Part shown: positions 24,859 through 32,864 of the stretch, piece after piece
How positions within the stretch are numbered: the first letter of the stretch is position 1
How the letters are laid out: each line of letters starts with the position of its first letter
NCBI GenBank assembly: GCA_028281535.1
Contig: JANQJS010000048.1
Location: forward strand, 41,164 to 105,163
From: Sedimentisphaerales bacterium
GTDB taxonomy: Bacteria > Planctomycetota > Phycisphaerae > Sedimentisphaerales > SM23-30
DNA: 64,000 nt
Direction: 5' to 3'
Made by a program: the position numbers and the translations under genes
The notes under the pieces: generated by a model
The model's input: only the letters and a program-made list of their open reading frames with translations
What the model was told of the DNA's origin: nothing
Database searches by the model: none

Positions 24859-25503
24859 TTATTTACTTAAGTCGATACTGCCTTTTAGTGTATATACACC
24901 AGAAATAGGTGGCTCTTCATTTTCTGCGACAGCTTCATCAGTATCGGCGTCAGGCACAATATGCAACCACACCTGAAACTTAACATTAAATTTATAATTT
25001 AGAATCTGCTTTTTGGGATTCCATTTACCTGTGGCATTTATTTTCGTAATCCGAATATGATCAAATCCTGTATTTGAAAAATCACCTTTTGGGCCACTCT
25101 TAAACAATTTCTTACGATCTTTGACTCCCAAAGACTCAAGATACAATCGAACCGTATGCCCATCTATCAAACTTTGAATGTGATCATCGAATTCATTATC
25201 AACGGGCTCAAAAAAATAACTATTCTTGGATGCTTGCCATTGCCCTGCAAAAAAACCATATCGAGGATCGTCTTCAACAAATAAGAAGTCGCCAGAAGTC
25301 GCTTGACCAATAGACCCTTCATCTATTTCCAATTGATTTCCAACCTGATATTGAATTTTCCCAAACCCTTTTACCTTGACCGTTTCAATAGCCTGAGCAT
25401 AAATCAATTGTTGGCTAAACAACAATAACAAGGTTAATAAAAAGACCTGTTTAATCGAAAATAAATGTAGCTGTAGATTCCCTGTGCGTGTTGTCGTATT
25501 CAT
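24859..25503 (-). CDS. Secreted hypothetical protein
   Basis: The 214-residue protein has a long hydrophobic signal peptide (VFLLTLLLLFSQQLIYAQA) followed by a soluble domain starting ETVKVKGFGKIQYQ. No known domain is recognised. GFDHIRITKINATGKWNPKK suggests a beta-rich domain, and the end is acidic. Its stop codon is two bases from the lpxB stop, so the genes converge with no room for a terminator. Confidence 0.6.
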   Translation of the reverse strand: MNTTTRTGNLQLHLFSIKQVFLLTLLLLFSQQLIYAQAIETVKVKGFGKIQYQVGNQLEIDEGSIGQATSGDFLFVEDDPRYGFFAGQWQASKNSYFFEPVDNEFDDHIQSLIDGHTVRLYLESLGVKDRKKLFKSGPKGDFSNTGFDHIRITKINATGKWNPKKQILNYKFNVKFQVWLHIVPDADTDEAVAENEEPPISGVYTLKGSIDLSK

Positions 25504-25700
25504 CAGTTGTCCCTCTAGTCGTGTTCATTGCGAACACATTGCAGTAAAGTTAGTAAAATCAAAGTAGCACATCATAGCCCCACATAAACGATTATAGGTA
25601 GGCCAAACGTAAAAAGCAAGTTTGGACTTAATAAATACACGACAACATAAACATGCTGCCGGAACAGGATTGATGCTACTCAAATAGGAATGATATTATT

Positions 25701-27158
25701 TTAAACACAGACAATGCAAGGTTTTCGCGCAGCTGTCGCTTCATCCATGCGTGACACCGTCGTTGAAACAGGTGCTTCATGGAGTTTTTCAGGAGATTCT
25801 TTCGCCACTTGAGCTAAATCTTTCATCGCGGCAATAAAACTATCGAGCGTTTCTTTACTTTCGGTCTCGGTCGGCTCAATCATCATCGACTCAGGAACCG
25901 TCATGGGGAAATATACGGTGGGCGGATGGAAACCAGCGTCGATTAATCCTTTAGCAATATCCATTGCATGCACGCCATGCTCGAGCTGTTTTTCCGCACT
26001 GAAGACGCACTCATGTTTACAGAGTTGAGGGAATGGAAGATGATAATCATCTTTAAGTTTTTCTTTGATATAGTTCGCGTTCAGTACAGCATTTTCAGAT
26101 ATACGACGCAAACCTTCTTTGCCATGATGCAATAAATAAGCATAAGTTCGTAAAATGATACCAAAGTTGCCATAGAACGGAGCGATATACCCGATCGATT
26201 TGGGACGATCATATTCCAAAGCATAGGTGCCATCATCACGTTTAACAACCAATGAGACAGGTAGAAAGTCGACGAGTTTTTCAACCACACCTACAGGACC
26301 TGAACCAGGACCACCACCACCATGAGGCGTAGCAAATGTTTTGTGGGTATTGATGTGCATGATATCAAAACCAAAATCACCTGGACGAGAATGGCCAACG
26401 ATGGCATTTAAATTTGCACCATCATAATAAGCCAAACCATCTACGCTATGAATCAGATCACAAATCTCTTTGATATTTTTATTAAAAATCCCCAGCGTGT
26501 TTGGACAGGTCAACATCAAACCAGCAACCTCGTCGTTGATCATTGATTTAAATGCTTCCATGTCCATGACACCATTGTTATCACTAGGAACCGTCTGTAC
26601 CTCGTAACCCGCAATCGCTGCACTGGCAGGATTGGTGCCATGTGCACTATCAGGAATCAGAACCGTCGTCTTTTTATTTCCTTTATCCCGATGATAAGCG
26701 GCCATGATCATCATGCCAGTCAGTTCGCCATGAGATCCCGCCAAAGGTTGTAAGGTAAAGGCGGCCATACCGGCAATTTCACGTAACAGTAAATCTGTTT
26801 CGTAAAGAACATGCAATGCACCTTGCGTTAAGCTACCACCCATACGAAGTTGAGGCAACAATGGATGCAGATCAGCAAAGCCAGGAATCCCTGCAACCTT
26901 TTCGGCCATCTTGGGATTGTATTTCATCGTACAGGAACCCAATGGATAAAAGTTGGTATCGACACCAAAGTTCTGTTTCGAAAGACCTGTAAAATGACGC
27001 ACCACATCCAATTCACTTAACTCTGGAAGTGTTGCATCTTCTTTGCGTAAAAACTTTTTATCGATGTTAACCGTTTCAGGCACATCGCCTTTGCCCATCT
27101 GAACACCACGACGACCTGGTACACTTTTATCAAAGATTAGTTTCATATCTTCTTTCAA
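25701..27158 (-). CDS. gcvPB: Glycine dehydrogenase (decarboxylating) subunit 2
   Basis: This 485-residue protein is the C-terminal half of the split P-protein. The PLP-binding lysine is in INTHKTFATPHGGGGPG near residue 271. FYPLGSCTMKYNPK and PDSAHGTNPASA are also diagnostic. With GcvPA it decarboxylates glycine and passes the aminomethyl group to GcvH lipoamide. The C-terminus ends in a Cys-containing RKPCIVCV. It is the last gene of gcvT-gcvH-gcvPA-gcvPB. Confidence 0.97.
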   Translation of the reverse strand: MKEDMKLIFDKSVPGRRGVQMGKGDVPETVNIDKKFLRKEDATLPELSELDVVRHFTGLSKQNFGVDTNFYPLGSCTMKYNPKMAEKVAGIPGFADLHPLLPQLRMGGSLTQGALHVLYETDLLLREIAGMAAFTLQPLAGSHGELTGMMIMAAYHRDKGNKKTTVLIPDSAHGTNPASAAIAGYEVQTVPSDNNGVMDMEAFKSMINDEVAGLMLTCPNTLGIFNKNIKEICDLIHSVDGLAYYDGANLNAIVGHSRPGDFGFDIMHINTHKTFATPHGGGGPGSGPVGVVEKLVDFLPVSLVVKRDDGTYALEYDRPKSIGYIAPFYGNFGIILRTYAYLLHHGKEGLRRISENAVLNANYIKEKLKDDYHLPFPQLCKHECVFSAEKQLEHGVHAMDIAKGLIDAGFHPPTVYFPMTVPESMMIEPTETESKETLDSFIAAMKDLAQVAKESPEKLHEAPVSTTVSRMDEATAARKPCIVCV

Positions 27159-27233
27159 ACCTTTTAATATTATAGCTTTTAAATTTTTCGGGTGGCAGCC
27201 TCAGCTTGATGAAATCAAGATGGGGATGGTTTA
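27159..27233 (-). other. gcvPA-gcvPB spacer with small hairpin
   Basis: The spacer contains CTTGAT/ATCAAG around three bases, and GGGTGGCAGC as in the larger dispersed repeat at 41093. It may be a degenerate copy of that repeat. Confidence 0.35.
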
Positions 27234-28565
27234 TTATAAAATAGACTCCAACTTTTCTGCCAGAAGTCCAATTTCTTGCTTAGAGCGTTTTTCTGTCACT
27301 GCAATTAAAATGGCGTTTTCCATATTCTTATAATAACGACTTAATGGAAACCCTGCCGCAATACCTTCTTCAATCAACTTACCAATCACATCTGCGCCAT
27401 TTCCGGGCATCTCTAAAACAAATTCATTAAAGAACCAGCGGTTACCAAATCGAGGCTTTACTTTATCAATAGCAGTCAGTCGCTGGAAGGTATAGCTGGC
27501 TTTATCAGCACATTGCTGAGCGACATCTTTCAAGCCTTGCCTACCCATCAACGATAAATACATCAATGATCGCAAGGCACATAACGCTTGATTGGTACAA
27601 ATATTTGATGTCGCTTTTTCACGACGAATATGCTGCTCTCTTGCCTGCAGTGTTAAGACAAAACCATCACGCCCTCGACGATCTTTGGTAATACCCGCAA
27701 TACGCCCTGGCATTTTGCGGACATATTTCTGACGCGTTGCCATGAAGCCTACATAAGGTCCACCAAATGACATAGGAAGTCCCAAGCTTTGTCCATCGCC
27801 CGTAACAATATCCGCTCCCATTTCTCCAGGGGTTTTCACCAAACCTAAAGAAATTGGATAGGTAGAAACAACCAGCAATGCCCCTTTCGCATGAGCAGCC
27901 TCAGCAATATCAGTAAAATCATCCACACACCCAAAAAAGTTGGGATTCTGAACAATCACTGCCGCGGTTTCATCATCAATTTTTTCCAAGATCTCTTTTC
28001 GATTGGTCAACCCATCTTCATTTAGTGTTTCTTCCAGATCGATATTTAAATTTTGCGTATAAGATTTGATCATCACACGATAAATCGGATTGACGCTATC
28101 ATCCATGATGATTTTATTTCGACCTGTCACACGTAACGACATCATCATCGCTTCATAAAGTGCCGTACCGCCATCATAAACGGAAGCATTAGAGGCTTCC
28201 ATATTCGTCAAGCGACAGATCACCGATTGAAATTCATATATCGCTTGCAATGTCCCTTGGGATAGCTCTGGCTGGTATGGCGTATAAGATGTATAAAATT
28301 CACTACGACCCGACAACGCATCAATCGCTGATGGAATAAAGTGGTCATAGAACCCACCACCCAAGAAACAAGTCAGGTGGGTTGAATTTTTATTCGCTAA
28401 TCCATCGAGTTGATTTCGCACCTGCATCTCGCTGATGCCTTCAGGTAAATCAAACTCTTTGCAGACCAATTCAGAAGGAATATCTGCAAACAAACCTTCA
28501 CGGGTCAAACCAATCTCAGCGAGCATTTCATCTTGCTGCTCTTTTGTATTTGCAATAAACGGCAT
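27234..28565 (-). CDS. gcvPA: Glycine dehydrogenase (decarboxylating) subunit 1
   Basis: This 443-residue protein is the N-terminal half of the split P-protein. Landmarks are MPFIANTKEQQDEML at the start, FLGGGFYDHFIPSAIDAL, YTPYQPELSQGTLQAIYEFQ, and SFGGPYVGFMATRQKYVRKMPGRI. Splitting into two subunits is common in many bacteria outside the Proteobacteria. It follows gcvH by 38 bases and is co-transcribed. Confidence 0.97.
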   Translation of the reverse strand: MPFIANTKEQQDEMLAEIGLTREGLFADIPSELVCKEFDLPEGISEMQVRNQLDGLANKNSTHLTCFLGGGFYDHFIPSAIDALSGRSEFYTSYTPYQPELSQGTLQAIYEFQSVICRLTNMEASNASVYDGGTALYEAMMMSLRVTGRNKIIMDDSVNPIYRVMIKSYTQNLNIDLEETLNEDGLTNRKEILEKIDDETAAVIVQNPNFFGCVDDFTDIAEAAHAKGALLVVSTYPISLGLVKTPGEMGADIVTGDGQSLGLPMSFGGPYVGFMATRQKYVRKMPGRIAGITKDRRGRDGFVLTLQAREQHIRREKATSNICTNQALCALRSLMYLSLMGRQGLKDVAQQCADKASYTFQRLTAIDKVKPRFGNRWFFNEFVLEMPGNGADVIGKLIEEGIAAGFPLSRYYKNMENAILIAVTEKRSKQEIGLLAEKLESIL

Positions 28566-28603
28566 TTAAATTTCTTTCTACTCTATTTTTTCTCTATGGT
28601 ATT

Positions 28604-28984
28604 TTACATACCTTTCAGGTATTCATCGTATGCTTTTGCATCCATCAAATTTTCAATCGAGCCTGGATCCGTACAAACCATTTTGCACACCCAGCCGCCT
28701 TCGTAAGGATCATCATTCAGCAGTTCGGGTTGATCTTCCAAGGCTTGATTAATTTCAGTCACATCACCTGTCACTGGAGAATAAACATCACTAGCCGCCT
28801 TGGTACTTTCAATCGCAGCCACCATGGCATCCTGTTTTAAGGACAATCCAGTTTTAGGTAGCTCGATAAACGTCACTTCACCCAATTGCTCCTGGGCAAA
28901 ATCGGTGATACCAATCGTTACATTCTCGCCATCCACTTTAGCCCATTCATGTTCTTTTGTGTAATACAGATTTTCGGGAATCAT
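28604..28984 (-). CDS. gcvH: Glycine cleavage system H protein
   Basis: This is the 126-residue lipoyl carrier. The lipoylated lysine lies in AIESTKAASDVYSP, and YYTKEHEWAKVDGENVTIGIT at the N-terminus is typical. It shuttles the aminomethyl group from GcvP to GcvT. It lies 19 bases downstream of gcvT. Confidence 0.97.
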   Translation of the reverse strand: MIPENLYYTKEHEWAKVDGENVTIGITDFAQEQLGEVTFIELPKTGLSLKQDAMVAAIESTKAASDVYSPVTGDVTEINQALEDQPELLNDDPYEGGWVCKMVCTDPGSIENLMDAKAYDEYLKGM

Positions 28985-29003
28985 CTAAACTCTTGCTTCC
29001 TTT

Positions 29004-30248
29004 CTAAAATCGTTCATACCGTTTCAATATTTTTCCTTCGATTTCTTTTTCAACCTTCACACCTTTATCTACGCTTGCCAATTTGCCTTGTTCAATATGT
29101 CGCTCATTTCGCGCAACGTAATACGCTCCCACTCCCGCCCCGTCATGTGCATGTTCTCGCGAAATAAACGCCAAGGCAACTTGCTGCTCGCCAGTATTGG
29201 CACTGCTAAGAATCCAACCAATGCACTCACACTGCTCATTGAGAATCGGATCATTCTCTCGAACGGGACGAACGCCTTTGGCTCCATCAAAAGCAATTCG
29301 AGCCACCTGCATATCATAGGTCTCACTATTTTTCAGCAATGCGGCTTGCCCGACAAAGGCCTCTTTATCTAATTTCACCGCCCAACCATAACCAGCCTCG
29401 ATCGGGGAAATATTATATTGGCCAGCCAACTCATGGCCATACAAGGGCAGCCCTGCTTCAATCCGCAAGCTATCTCGCGAACCAAGTCCGCAGGGCTGTA
29501 CCCCTAACTCTTTTCCAGCTTCAAGTATGAGATTCCACATTTCTGGTGCTTTGATAGGATGCACAAAAATTTCAAAGCCCATCTCAGCACCGGTATAACC
29601 CGTACGAGAGAGAATCACATCAATATTTTGTATACGCGTTTCAATAAATTGAAATGGCTTCAATACACGAAGTTCTTCCAACGCGATTTGATTTTTAACC
29701 AATTCCAAAAGAACCGACAACGAGGATGGACCTTGCAAAGCAATATCCACGCGGCAATAATTTCCACACCCTGCATCTCGCAGATCTAGAACCTGAGGGA
29801 TCGCAGGAATGGTCACACCATCGTCAGTCACATCACCCGCTTTTAACGATTCTAAATAGGATTTAATTTTGGGTTCATTGGCCGCATTCACCACCACCAT
29901 GAACTGCTGCTGATGTCGTTTATAAACGATAATATCATCGAAAATAGCACCGCTGCTGTCACAAATATAGGAGTACTGCGCCTGACCGATGACCAGTTTA
30001 GCCACATTATTCGTGGTGATGGTATTGAGAAAAGTAAGAGCATCTGGCCCTTGAAATTCCAATACTCCCATGTGGGTACAATCAAACAATCCCGCGGCGT
30101 TTCGCACAGCCCCATGCTCGGCTCGAATGGAACTATACCACAGCGGCATCAAATATCCGGCAAATGGAACAATTCGATTCTTATGAGTGAGTTGCGTGTG
30201 CTGCTGGTAGAGGGCGCTTTGCTTGACATCCTCTGTCATATGAGCCAT
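29004..30248 (-). CDS. gcvT: Aminomethyltransferase (T protein)
   Basis: The 414-residue GcvT transfers the aminomethyl carbon to tetrahydrofolate and releases ammonia. Landmarks are VPFAGYLMPLWYSS, FDCTHMGVLEFQGPDAL, SRTGYTGAEMGFEIF and GLGSRDSLRIEAGLPLYGHEL. At 414 residues it is longer than E. coli GcvT (364), mostly through a C-terminal extension rich in charged residues. It leads the gcv operon. I looked for a glycine riboswitch upstream and saw none. Confidence 0.96.
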   Translation of the reverse strand: MAHMTEDVKQSALYQQHTQLTHKNRIVPFAGYLMPLWYSSIRAEHGAVRNAAGLFDCTHMGVLEFQGPDALTFLNTITTNNVAKLVIGQAQYSYICDSSGAIFDDIIVYKRHQQQFMVVVNAANEPKIKSYLESLKAGDVTDDGVTIPAIPQVLDLRDAGCGNYCRVDIALQGPSSLSVLLELVKNQIALEELRVLKPFQFIETRIQNIDVILSRTGYTGAEMGFEIFVHPIKAPEMWNLILEAGKELGVQPCGLGSRDSLRIEAGLPLYGHELAGQYNISPIEAGYGWAVKLDKEAFVGQAALLKNSETYDMQVARIAFDGAKGVRPVRENDPILNEQCECIGWILSSANTGEQQVALAFISREHAHDGAGVGAYYVARNERHIEQGKLASVDKGVKVEKEIEGKILKRYERF

Positions 30249-30341
30249 CCTTGCTACGCTCCAAATCTAGGTCTAAGAAGGTGTTATCGCTATTCTGCAA
30301 CTTGATTGATATCGTGAATACCCATCAAAAACGAAGCCTAA

Positions 30342-30369
30342 TTCTTATCCGAAGCCGCCCTTAAGTCAA
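30342..30369 (-). promoter_or_regulatory. Possible promoter of the gcv operon
   Basis: On the minus strand there is TTGACT (30364-30369), a 16-base spacer and TAAGAA (30342-30347). It lies about 95 bases upstream of gcvT. The match is moderate. Confidence 0.35.
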
Positions 30370-30481
30370 GAAATATCTAATAAATATGGCCAACAGCTAA
30401 TTTCTCAACTGATTGAGCATTCTCACTAAACCATCCCGCCCAAGAACCAACCAATGATAGTGATGCACCATGAACTTTTTT

Positions 30482-30613
30482 TCAATATTTCAACCTACCA
30501 CCACCTTGCAAGCCTCCTTCTCTTTCGAGCATTTTAACCAAATCTTCAATCGTCCATACCTTATCTGCTACACCGACTGCAATGACAGGTGATGCCTTTA
30601 GTGCTTGATGAAG
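30482..30613 (-). pseudogene. Transposase C-terminal remnant
   Basis: The last 43 codons of a minus-strand frame read LHQALKASPVIAVGVADKVW, then TIEDLVKML. This resembles the final segment of transposases that end in forms such as TPAMAAGVTDHVW. Upstream of about 30613 the frame loses all similarity and runs through the structured RNA region, so only a fragment survives. Confidence 0.5.
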
Positions 30614-30690
30614 CCAGAAAAATTTATAATAAAAAAAGTACAATAAATTATTGTAAAAGTGAAAAATGTGATGGAAAAATGCAATATATA

Positions 30691-30699
30691 TGCTAGTAT
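30691..30699 (+). promoter_or_regulatory. Extended -10 promoter of the 30706 RNA
   Basis: TGCTAGTAT is an extended -10 (TGn plus TAGTAT). No good -35 is present at 17 bases, which extended -10 promoters tolerate. The predicted start is near 30706. Confidence 0.4.
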
Positions 30700-30705
30700 G
30701 GCGAT

Positions 30706-30870
30706 ATAAAGATAGACAGAGGCCGTAAAGAGGTCCATAGTGGAATATATGGTTCTTTACGGCGTCCTGCCTTGAGCCACCAAGCAATGTAGCGGAATTT
30801 ACACTTTCTTGGCGGCAATCCTATTGAGTAGACCTAAATTATTTTATTTAAATAGTTTAGGTCTATTTTA
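30706..30870 (+). ncRNA. Candidate small RNA with three hairpins
   Basis: The unit lies between an extended -10 element and a strong intrinsic terminator. Hairpin 1 pairs GCCGTAAAG with CTTTACGGC (within 30722-30765). Hairpin 2 pairs GCCACCAAG with CTTGGCGGC (within 30776-30817) apart from one mismatch. Hairpin 3 is the terminator. I compared it with SRP RNA, tmRNA, RNase P and 6S RNA and recognise none of them. It lies between a transposase remnant and a small DNA-binding-type gene. Confidence 0.45.
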
Positions 30871-30875
30871 TTATA
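30830..30875 (+). terminator. Intrinsic terminator of the 30706 RNA
   Basis: TAGACCTAAA and TTTAGGTCTA form a perfect 10-bp stem, and the AT-rich loop could zip further. The stem is followed by TTTTATT. The reverse strand is also T-rich after the stem, so it may work for both strands. Confidence 0.75.
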
Positions 30876-30900
30876 TTTAAATCGACATCCATGCCTTATA

Positions 30901-31356
30901 TCACTCCAAAAAACTAGGTTGTTTATTCCTATTAAGTATTTCCATGGCCGTCTTCTGCTTAGCCTTACGAGGTTTCAAGCGATAAAACCCATTACCGAGT
31001 TTTTCAAGGGGCATAGCTCCTCGCGTTGCCATTCGGTACATTTCGGAATTAGCTAATGCAACAAGACCACCTCTCCTGTCAGTAGAAATCCCCATTTCCC
31101 CAAGACGTATTGCGACATCCTTTGGCCTTACTGCTTCACCAAATTCGTCCATGATACCACGAATTATTGATGCCATAGATTTATCACCCGCTTCGACATC
31201 TACAACATCGCTATCTACAGGCGAGCCACTAAGACAGCTATCAATCCATTCTAGGTACGCTTTAGCCTTTTCAAGCTCTCTATACTTGCGATTAATGTCC
31301 CTTACAAGCTTGGCTCGTTCTTTCTTCATATCAGCTAAAATCTTAAAATCTGTCAT
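30901..31356 (-). CDS. Small winged-helix-like protein with possibly leaderless mRNA
   Basis: I start at ATG 31356 (MTDFKILADM), giving 151 residues. A longer frame to 31440 would run through the promoter. An N-terminal coiled-coil-like helix (KKERAKLVRDINRKYRELEK) precedes a helical domain with SIIRGIMDEFGEAVRPKDVA, which looks like a HARE-HTH/winged-helix fold, and a basic tail. The consensus promoter at 31366-31394 puts the transcription start within about three bases of the ATG, so translation may be leaderless. A degraded KGG-type gene lies just upstream; these two types of small gene appear together in mobile regions. Confidence 0.6.
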   Translation of the reverse strand: MTDFKILADMKKERAKLVRDINRKYRELEKAKAYLEWIDSCLSGSPVDSDVVDVEAGDKSMASIIRGIMDEFGEAVRPKDVAIRLGEMGISTDRRGGLVALANSEMYRMATRGAMPLEKLGNGFYRLKPRKAKQKTAMEILNRNKQPSFLE

Positions 31357-31365
31357 AATGACGGG

Positions 31366-31394
31366 ATTATACCCCCAGTGCAAGACAGTGTCAA
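31366..31394 (-). promoter_or_regulatory. Perfect consensus promoter almost abutting a start codon
   Basis: On the minus strand there is TTGACA (31389-31394), a 17-base spacer and TATAAT (31366-31371), a full consensus match. Only nine bases separate the -10 from the ATG at 31356. Confidence 0.75.
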
Positions 31395-31429
31395 GAGAGG
31401 GATAGACAAAAAATATTATTTCTTTTTTT

Positions 31430-31653
31430 TCAGCGAGCAAGAGAGGCTTTACGGGCTATCTCCTCCCCCTGCTCAGCAGTAAGCTTATTTGCCCTATAGC
31501 CTTCTCTCCCCATTCAGCCCTTCTAATCGCCCTAATTCAACGTCAGCCTGGTTTTTGGTGGGTCTCCCTCTTCATCTGGCCGAATTTTCCCCGTAGCTTC
31601 GTCTACAATCTGCTTAGCCAGCAAGTTAGAATTGGTCTTTTTTTCTTTGCCAT
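31430..31653 (-). pseudogene. Frameshifted KGG-type small protein gene
   Basis: Reading across frames gives NLLAKQIVDEATGKIRPDEE, then DPPK, then NQADVELGRLEGLNG, then ANKLTAEQGEEIARKASLAR and a stop. This matches the pattern of small proteins that read NPAAVALGRLGGLKGGKAR and end in a KLTPEQR/ARKAA-type helix. At least two frameshifts and an in-frame stop break it, and several glycine/lysine positions of the KGG motif are lost. Confidence 0.6.
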
Positions 31654-31827
31654 GCCCTACTACAACATGACTTCGCAAGAGTAAAGAAAAAATCCAGATT
31701 CAAAGTGTACCACTACCCAACCAATGAATCACTACTACTTATTAATAAGACATGGATATACTGAAATAATAAACATGAAATTCTTCATGCTCACAAAAGC
31801 GAGCACATACCATCCCCAAGAAATTAC
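31654..31827. other. Short non-coding gap
   Basis: No gene or hairpin of note is seen between the pseudogene and the rhomboid gene end. Confidence 0.4.
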
Positions 31828-32682
31828 TTAAGAACCTGTCCTCTGCTGCTGATCGGTGGCTTTCTGCAACACTTGACGCTCTTTCCGCGTCAAACTATGA
31901 ATTCCCTTCTCGTGAACCTTTGCTAAGATACGATCCACTTCATATTGCTGAGCTTCTTCGGATTGTTGTTTACGCTGGAAGGACATTTGTTCTTTTTTGG
32001 CTTGAAGATTACTAAAATAAGGCCTTCCCATAATCCATAAGAACCCTGTTGCCATGCCACCTAAATGGCAAATATCACCGCCAGCATTCGGGCCACCACG
32101 AAGCACGTTTAATAGATAAAGAATGGTAAACAACACAGCAGCAAAACGAATAGGAACCGGAAAGATAAAAAGAAAGACGACAAACTGTGGAAACAAAATT
32201 GCACAAGCAACAAGTAAACCCAAAACACCCCCTGATGCACCTACGAGTGTACCGCCACCAACAAGCCCTAAACTACCAGCGATAACATAAATGGCACCAC
32301 CAACGGCACCACACGTTAAATAAAATGTCAAGAAACGCTGACTGCCCCAATTTCGTTCTAATGTTGGCCCTAAAAAGTAAACGCCAAGCATGTTAAAAAT
32401 AATGTGCAGTAAGCTATGTGTATCATGCAAAAATTGAAAGGTAATAATTCTCCAAAGCTGTATCGCTTCAAAAACAGATCCACCTTTGGCGGCAAAAAGT
32501 GATTCTATAGTCCCTGGAGGTGTCACCAACTGAAGCACATAGACAGCAAAATTTATAATCAATAAGTATTTCACTACAGGTGTTGGACGAGGTAATCCCA
32601 TGCCCTGAGCAAAACCGCCATAGCCGCCGCCTCCACCTTGATAAGGTTGCTGTTGTTGATAATGTCGATCGTCAAATCCCAC
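31828..32682 (-). CDS. Rhomboid family intramembrane serine protease
   Basis: The 284-residue protein has a Gln/Gly-rich cytoplasmic N-terminus and six predicted membrane helices. The catalytic serine is in GASGGVLGLL (GxSG) and the histidine in CHLGGMATGFLW. The first loop holds FQFLHDTHSLLHIIFNMLGVYFLGPTLE, with the conserved histidines and asparagine of the family. Rhomboids cleave membrane proteins within or near the bilayer. The C-terminal tail is charged, with KKEQMSFQRKQQ. It is divergent from dxr. Confidence 0.92.
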   Translation of the reverse strand: MGFDDRHYQQQQPYQGGGGGYGGFAQGMGLPRPTPVVKYLLIINFAVYVLQLVTPPGTIESLFAAKGGSVFEAIQLWRIITFQFLHDTHSLLHIIFNMLGVYFLGPTLERNWGSQRFLTFYLTCGAVGGAIYVIAGSLGLVGGGTLVGASGGVLGLLVACAILFPQFVVFLFIFPVPIRFAAVLFTILYLLNVLRGGPNAGGDICHLGGMATGFLWIMGRPYFSNLQAKKEQMSFQRKQQSEEAQQYEVDRILAKVHEKGIHSLTRKERQVLQKATDQQQRTGS

Positions 32683-32727
32683 GAAATAATCCTTTTTAAT
32701 AATTGGGAGAAAGTTCAGTCTATATAG

Positions 32728-32757
32728 ATATTATTGTATCGGACATTGAAAGTTCAA
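32728..32757 (-). promoter_or_regulatory. Possible rhomboid promoter
   Basis: On the minus strand there is TTGAAC (32752-32757), an 18-base spacer and TAATAT (32728-32733). It lies about 45 bases before the gene start. Confidence 0.4.
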
Positions 32758-32864
32758 TCAGTAATATCAAATCCTCATTTTTTTAAGAAAAATTATCCGG
32801 CTAATCCGTTCGGTGTCAGGGATTTTTCTTGTCTAACCGGCCAATTTTACATAGAGTTACGACA

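Noticed and set aside
30249..30480. Glycine riboswitch upstream of gcvT
   Set aside because: I found neither the conserved GGAGAG/GACAGAG-type segments nor a tandem aptamer layout.
30482..30787. Full 101-codon minus-strand gene
   Set aside because: Only the last 43 codons resemble a transposase; the rest runs through a structured non-coding region.
30706..30870. SRP RNA, tmRNA or RNase P RNA
   Set aside because: The conserved cores (SRP GGAAGC-type tetraloop domain, tmRNA TTCGA acceptor end, RNase P P4 sequences) are absent.
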